Of a stretch of DNA of 64,000 nucleotides, positions 60,949 to 64,000 are shown piece by piece. The stretch is from assembly GCF_012349115.1 (NCBI RefSeq), contig NZ_PQIG01000092.1, positions 1 through 64,000 on the forward strand, given 5' to 3'. The notes beneath the pieces were generated by a model. It was given only the letters and a program-made list of their open reading frames with translations, was not told where the DNA came from and did no database searches. The stretch comes from Rhizobium ruizarguesonis (GTDB taxonomy: Bacteria; Pseudomonadota; Alphaproteobacteria; Rhizobiales; Rhizobiaceae). A program made the position numbers and the translations under genes. Within the stretch, counting starts at the first letter, position 1. Each line of letters begins with the position of its first letter.

Positions 60949-63000
60949 TCAGGCGCCTTCGAAGACGACGGCGCTGTGGATGCGCAGGCGCGGTAGCGTG
61001 ATGCTGATCGCTCCGTCGTCGCCGGCATTCCACGCCACATCCTCACCGGTCATCGCGTCAAAGACACGCTTCGGCTTTGCGGGAAGCCGGACGGTGGCCT
61101 TGACGGGGCCGATCGCCGGTATGTCCTCGATCATCTCCATGATACGGGTCGAGCCGTCATCACCGCGCACGTCCTTGCCCCGGATTTGCGGTGGGCCGTA
61201 AAGCAGGTGCAGGATATGGCGGTCGTGCTCGATCTGGCGCGTCAGCGTTGCCCGGCCGGAAGAGGGCAGGTCCGTGACCATGGCCGGATTGGGAACGAGA
61301 CGGTCGAGGAGCCCGCGAACGACGTATTTGTAGAGCGGTTGACCCATCGCCCGGTAGAGCCGGAAGATGGGATAGGCAATATACGCTGCACCCTTGTTCA
61401 CGGTCACGGCCGCGCCGAGCATATCGGCATCCGGATCGTCGGGCGCGTGCTGGTGCGAGCAGAAATGCTTGTAGGATCGGTTGAAGTAGGAGGGGAAAAT
61501 CCCTGCCAATACCGTTGCACCGACGGAGCGAACCGTTTCGGCCTGCTCATAAAAGACAAAGGCCGTTTCCGGCATGGAGGGATCGAGATCCTTGCCGGCC
61601 TTCACATAGCTCGGCCTGAAAGCGACGGGGCCAGGACCCCTTTCGATACCGAAGTCGATTGCAAATCTGCCGTCTTCGTCGCGGCCCGAATGCCAGGAGG
61701 CGATGATCCTGCCGCCGCCGGTGAGGTAAGACTTCAGACGCGCGGCGAGCGCCGCGTCAACGGGGATCTCGTCCGGCAGGATCAGCAACCGATATTGCTC
61801 GAAGCGGCCGGATAGATCGAGCACGTCGAACGGACGTTTCAGCTCCTGCAGCACCTGGGCCGCGCCATCATCGCTCGGATGGTTGCGTGCACCTGTCGGG
61901 TTCATGTGTTCGGCCGAGAGGATGGCGATTTCGGAGACCTGCTTTGCGCCCTCGAGGAAGGGTTCGAGCTTCTCGACGCGATGATAGGCCGGAGCAATCG
62001 AGGCATAGGTATCGGGATTGATCGCCCCGTTCGGATGAAGCTGATCGCCGACCAGGCATTTGGAACCGAGCGCAATCATCTGGGCGCATTCATATTCCAA
62101 CGCATCCGGATGCTTGAAACCGCCGAACTCGCCCCAGGAGGTGTGGAACTTGCCGGTATGGGCAAGGAAATCCATGCCGAGCGTTGCCGCATAACGGGCG
62201 CTGGATGGGAAGTGATCGTAGCCCCAGCCGCCGGTCGGCAGACTTTCGAGTTCGAGGTGAGAATAGGTCGCGAAGCGCTCCGGCCCGTGCTTGTGGATAT
62301 GCCCGCAATTGTAGAACACCCTGAGGTTGGGGAATTCTTCGAACAGCGCCTCGCTGGTTTCGCGGCGAAACTGCTCGTTGACGGCTTCGTCGTTTTTCAG
62401 GCGGTCTGCCGGATTTTCCGGGTCGAGTCCATTGCACTGCATGCGCTCGATGCAGGCCGGGCAGACGCAATCAGGCGTCAGAATGATATCGAAGAACAGC
62501 CCCTGTGTCGGATAGCTTTCTGCGACTTCCCGTGCCTGATCGAGAATATAGTGCCGCAGGCCCGCATGGTTGAGGCAAAGCGTATGCCAGGCGGGGCTGA
62601 GCTGCTTGCCTGCCGAGGGATCGGCAGGACGGTCATGATGGTAGCGGTTCGAGGCGCTCATGGCGCGCCATTCCGGGTGCTCTCGCGCGGTCAGTTCGTC
62701 CCACTGCACGGAAATATAGATCGGGCTGTCGATATCGGCGGCAGCAAGCGCTTTCACCATGTCCCCGAGAAGATCCGGGCGGGCAAGCTGCGGATGCGGC
62801 TTGCCGACCTTGGTCGGATAGTAGGACCAGCCATGATGGCACTTGGCGAAGATGGTGATGGAATCGACATGCGCCGCCTTCAGCGTCGAGACGAAGGCGT
62901 CCGGATCGAAGTCTGCGCCAATGCCGGGGATATGTTCGGAGGTATGGAAATCGAGATGGATCTGGCGATAACGCAGCGGCTTATTGGTGATCTTGGGCAT
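60949..63000 (-). CDS. GH42/GH151-like glycosidase with trimerisation domain (putative fucosidase)
   Basis: A 683-residue cytoplasmic enzyme. The N-terminal barrel matches the GHL6-type hypothetical glycosyl hydrolases (RQIHLDFHTSEHIPGIGADF, SITIFAKCHHGWSYYPTKVG, GLFFDIILTPDCVCPACIER), and the C-terminal half a GH42-like trimerisation domain (LLILPDEIPVDAALAARLKS). This architecture is shared by GH151 alpha-L-fucosidases. With GH95 in the same operon, a role in fucoside breakdown is likely but not proven. It begins four bases after the permease stop. Confidence 0.75.
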   Translation of the reverse strand: MPKITNKPLRYRQIHLDFHTSEHIPGIGADFDPDAFVSTLKAAHVDSITIFAKCHHGWSYYPTKVGKPHPQLARPDLLGDMVKALAAADIDSPIYISVQWDELTAREHPEWRAMSASNRYHHDRPADPSAGKQLSPAWHTLCLNHAGLRHYILDQAREVAESYPTQGLFFDIILTPDCVCPACIERMQCNGLDPENPADRLKNDEAVNEQFRRETSEALFEEFPNLRVFYNCGHIHKHGPERFATYSHLELESLPTGGWGYDHFPSSARYAATLGMDFLAHTGKFHTSWGEFGGFKHPDALEYECAQMIALGSKCLVGDQLHPNGAINPDTYASIAPAYHRVEKLEPFLEGAKQVSEIAILSAEHMNPTGARNHPSDDGAAQVLQELKRPFDVLDLSGRFEQYRLLILPDEIPVDAALAARLKSYLTGGGRIIASWHSGRDEDGRFAIDFGIERGPGPVAFRPSYVKAGKDLDPSMPETAFVFYEQAETVRSVGATVLAGIFPSYFNRSYKHFCSHQHAPDDPDADMLGAAVTVNKGAAYIAYPIFRLYRAMGQPLYKYVVRGLLDRLVPNPAMVTDLPSSGRATLTRQIEHDRHILHLLYGPPQIRGKDVRGDDGSTRIMEMIEDIPAIGPVKATVRLPAKPKRVFDAMTGEDVAWNAGDDGAISITLPRLRIHSAVVFEGA

Positions 63001-63004
63001 GGTC

Positions 63005-63826
63005 CTATTCCTTTGCGCCGGCGCGTGTCTGCGATCCGGCGGCGAACTGACGTTGGAAGACAAGGAAAACGAGCAGGGGAACGATAGTGGTGATGATGGC
63101 CGCCACCGATCTCAGATCCCAGTTGATTTCGTAACTGCCGGAAATACGGGCGAGCAACACGGGAAGAGGTACGTTGTTGCGCAGGAAAAGCATCGGCAGC
63201 AGCAGGGCATTCCATGTCCAAAGGAACTGCAGGATGCCAACGGCGAAGATTGGTGACAGGCTGTTCGGCAGCACCACGTGGCGGAAGGTCGCAAGCGGTC
63301 CGCAGCCATCGATCTTGGCGGCTTCGATGAGTTCACGCGGAAAATCCTCGAAGAAGTTTTTGACGAGGAAGATCGACCAGGCGAAGGACATCCCAACATA
63401 GGGAATGAGCACGGAAAGAATGTTGTCGATCAGCCCGAGATCGCGCCAAAGCGTGAAAAGCGGGATGATGACGACCTGCTGCGGCAGCACGAAGGCATTG
63501 ATGATGATGATCAGCAGCACGCGGCGCAGGGGGAACGTCAGGAAGTGGAAAGCATAGGCCGCAGCCGGCGTCAGCAGCATCGTCAAAGCGGTTGCAATGC
63601 CCGCCAGCTTCATCGTCGCCCACATGGACTCTGCAAGGGGATATTTGTCCCAGACGCGGCGCCAGGCACTTAACGTCAAGTCAAAATGATCGAAGCGCCA
63701 CCAGCCGAGCGAAACGCCTTCCGGTGGACGCAGCGATGTAACGACAATACCGATGATCGGGACGATCCAGATGAAGGCGACGATGCCGACGACGACGATA
63801 ATCCAGCGGGGAGCCTTGCCGATCAT
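63005..63826 (-). CDS. CUT1 ABC transporter permease (MalG type)
   Basis: Inner-membrane permease of 273 residues with six hydrophobic segments. The coupling motif reads ELIEAAKIDGCGPLATFRHV, and FVLPQQVVIIPLFTLWRDLG is typical of MalG-type proteins. It overlaps the preceding permease gene by four bases. Together with the ATPase encoded downstream it would import an oligosaccharide; the binding-protein gene must lie beyond the window. Confidence 0.92.
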   Translation of the reverse strand: MIGKAPRWIIVVVGIVAFIWIVPIIGIVVTSLRPPEGVSLGWWRFDHFDLTLSAWRRVWDKYPLAESMWATMKLAGIATALTMLLTPAAAYAFHFLTFPLRRVLLIIIINAFVLPQQVVIIPLFTLWRDLGLIDNILSVLIPYVGMSFAWSIFLVKNFFEDFPRELIEAAKIDGCGPLATFRHVVLPNSLSPIFAVGILQFLWTWNALLLPMLFLRNNVPLPVLLARISGSYEINWDLRSVAAIITTIVPLLVFLVFQRQFAAGSQTRAGAKE

Positions 63827-64000
63827 TTTGCACCGGCCGTTCGCTGGACGATCGCGGGAATCGAGACAATGAGCACGGCAAGCAGCAAGATAACGGTTGC
63901 GGCCGCACCGTAGCCCAGTTTGAACTGAGTCATTGATTCCCGGTACATGAAATAACCGACGGTTTCGGTGGCGCGCACTGGCCCGCCACCGGTGAGGATG
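63823..64000 (-). CDS. CUT1 ABC transporter permease (MalF type), C-terminal part
   Basis: Only the last 58 codons are in the window. LTGGGPVRATETVGYFMYRE, then FKLGYGAAATVILLLAVLIV is the conserved end of MalF-type sugar permeases. It overlaps the MalG-type gene by ATGA, so the two are coupled. Confidence 0.85.
   Translation of the reverse strand, partial: ILTGGGPVRATETVGYFMYRESMTQFKLGYGAAATVILLLAVLIVSIPAIVQRTAGAK

Noticed and set aside
61879..63087. Plus-strand open frame of 402 codons
   Set aside because: Antisense to the GH42/GH151-like gene.
1..64000. CRISPR arrays, tRNA or rRNA genes, nod boxes, replication origin (repABC)
   Set aside because: I looked for regularly spaced repeats, tRNA-like folds, nod-box-like strings and Rep proteins and saw none I could support.

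Overview
The window looks like accessory, probably plasmid-borne, DNA of a Rhizobium-type alphaproteobacterium. The evidence is a rhizobial ThiE, CUT1 and Liv ABC transporter operons, an imuA-imuB-dnaE2 cassette with alphaproteobacterial LexA boxes (GTTC-N7-GTTC), and a relic of the symbiotic fixA gene that keeps its NifA/sigma-54 promoter. Intact catabolic operons are separated by a mosaic of insertion-sequence fragments, truncated genes and toxin-antitoxin modules, which fits repeated rearrangement.

Layout. 0-2 kb: the end of thiE, a bS21 ribosomal protein gene and an SDR oxidoreductase. 2-5 kb: an unknown protein and an intact AbiE-type toxin-antitoxin pair with a two-site operator. 5-7.6 kb: nested IS6 and IS5 remnants and a broken AraC-type regulator. 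7.6-13.3 kb: one minus-strand cobalt nitrile hydratase operon (CobW GTPase, DUF1097 membrane protein, NthB, NthA, accessory protein, CbtB, CbtA, a small protein, GlxA-type regulator). 13.9-18.0 kb: an alpha/beta hydrolase plus MFS transporter operon behind a near-consensus sigma-54 promoter, divergent from its likely PAS/AAA+/Fis activator. 18.1-22 kb: a symbiosis-derived remnant holding a truncated PLP enzyme, a NifA/sigma-54 promoter with the first codons of fixA, a HemA-like reductase and a frameshifted ATP-grasp ligase. 23-34.6 kb: a hydantoinase/oxoprolinase pair in one operon with a Liv-type ABC importer, next to an XRE-cupin regulator and a HisD-family dehydrogenase. 34.8-37.5 kb: another IS6 remnant, a secreted protein and a frameshifted J-domain gene. 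37.8-45.6 kb: an SOS mutagenesis region, where imuA-imuB-dnaE2 and an unknown gene plus dinB share one LexA box and a further hypothetical gene has its own. 46-54.5 kb: a defence/toxin-antitoxin island (AbiE relic, VapBC, RloA/RloB-like pair, AbrB-PIN pair) mixed with LysR, XRE, VapB and IS30 fragments. 54.8-64 kb: an MFS transporter, then a minus-strand fucoside-type operon (CUT1 permeases, GH42/GH151-like enzyme, LacI regulator, MsmK/UgpC-type ATPase, GH95) that runs off the end.

The most notable regulatory observations are three. A NifA-type promoter has apparently been captured with the fixA start and placed upstream of an uncharacterised HemA-like/ATP-grasp pair. A sigma-54 promoter with clustered upstream inverted repeats adjoins its probable activator. 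Two LexA boxes place two uncharacterised genes in the SOS regulon. All functions are inferred from reading the sequence; no database search was run.
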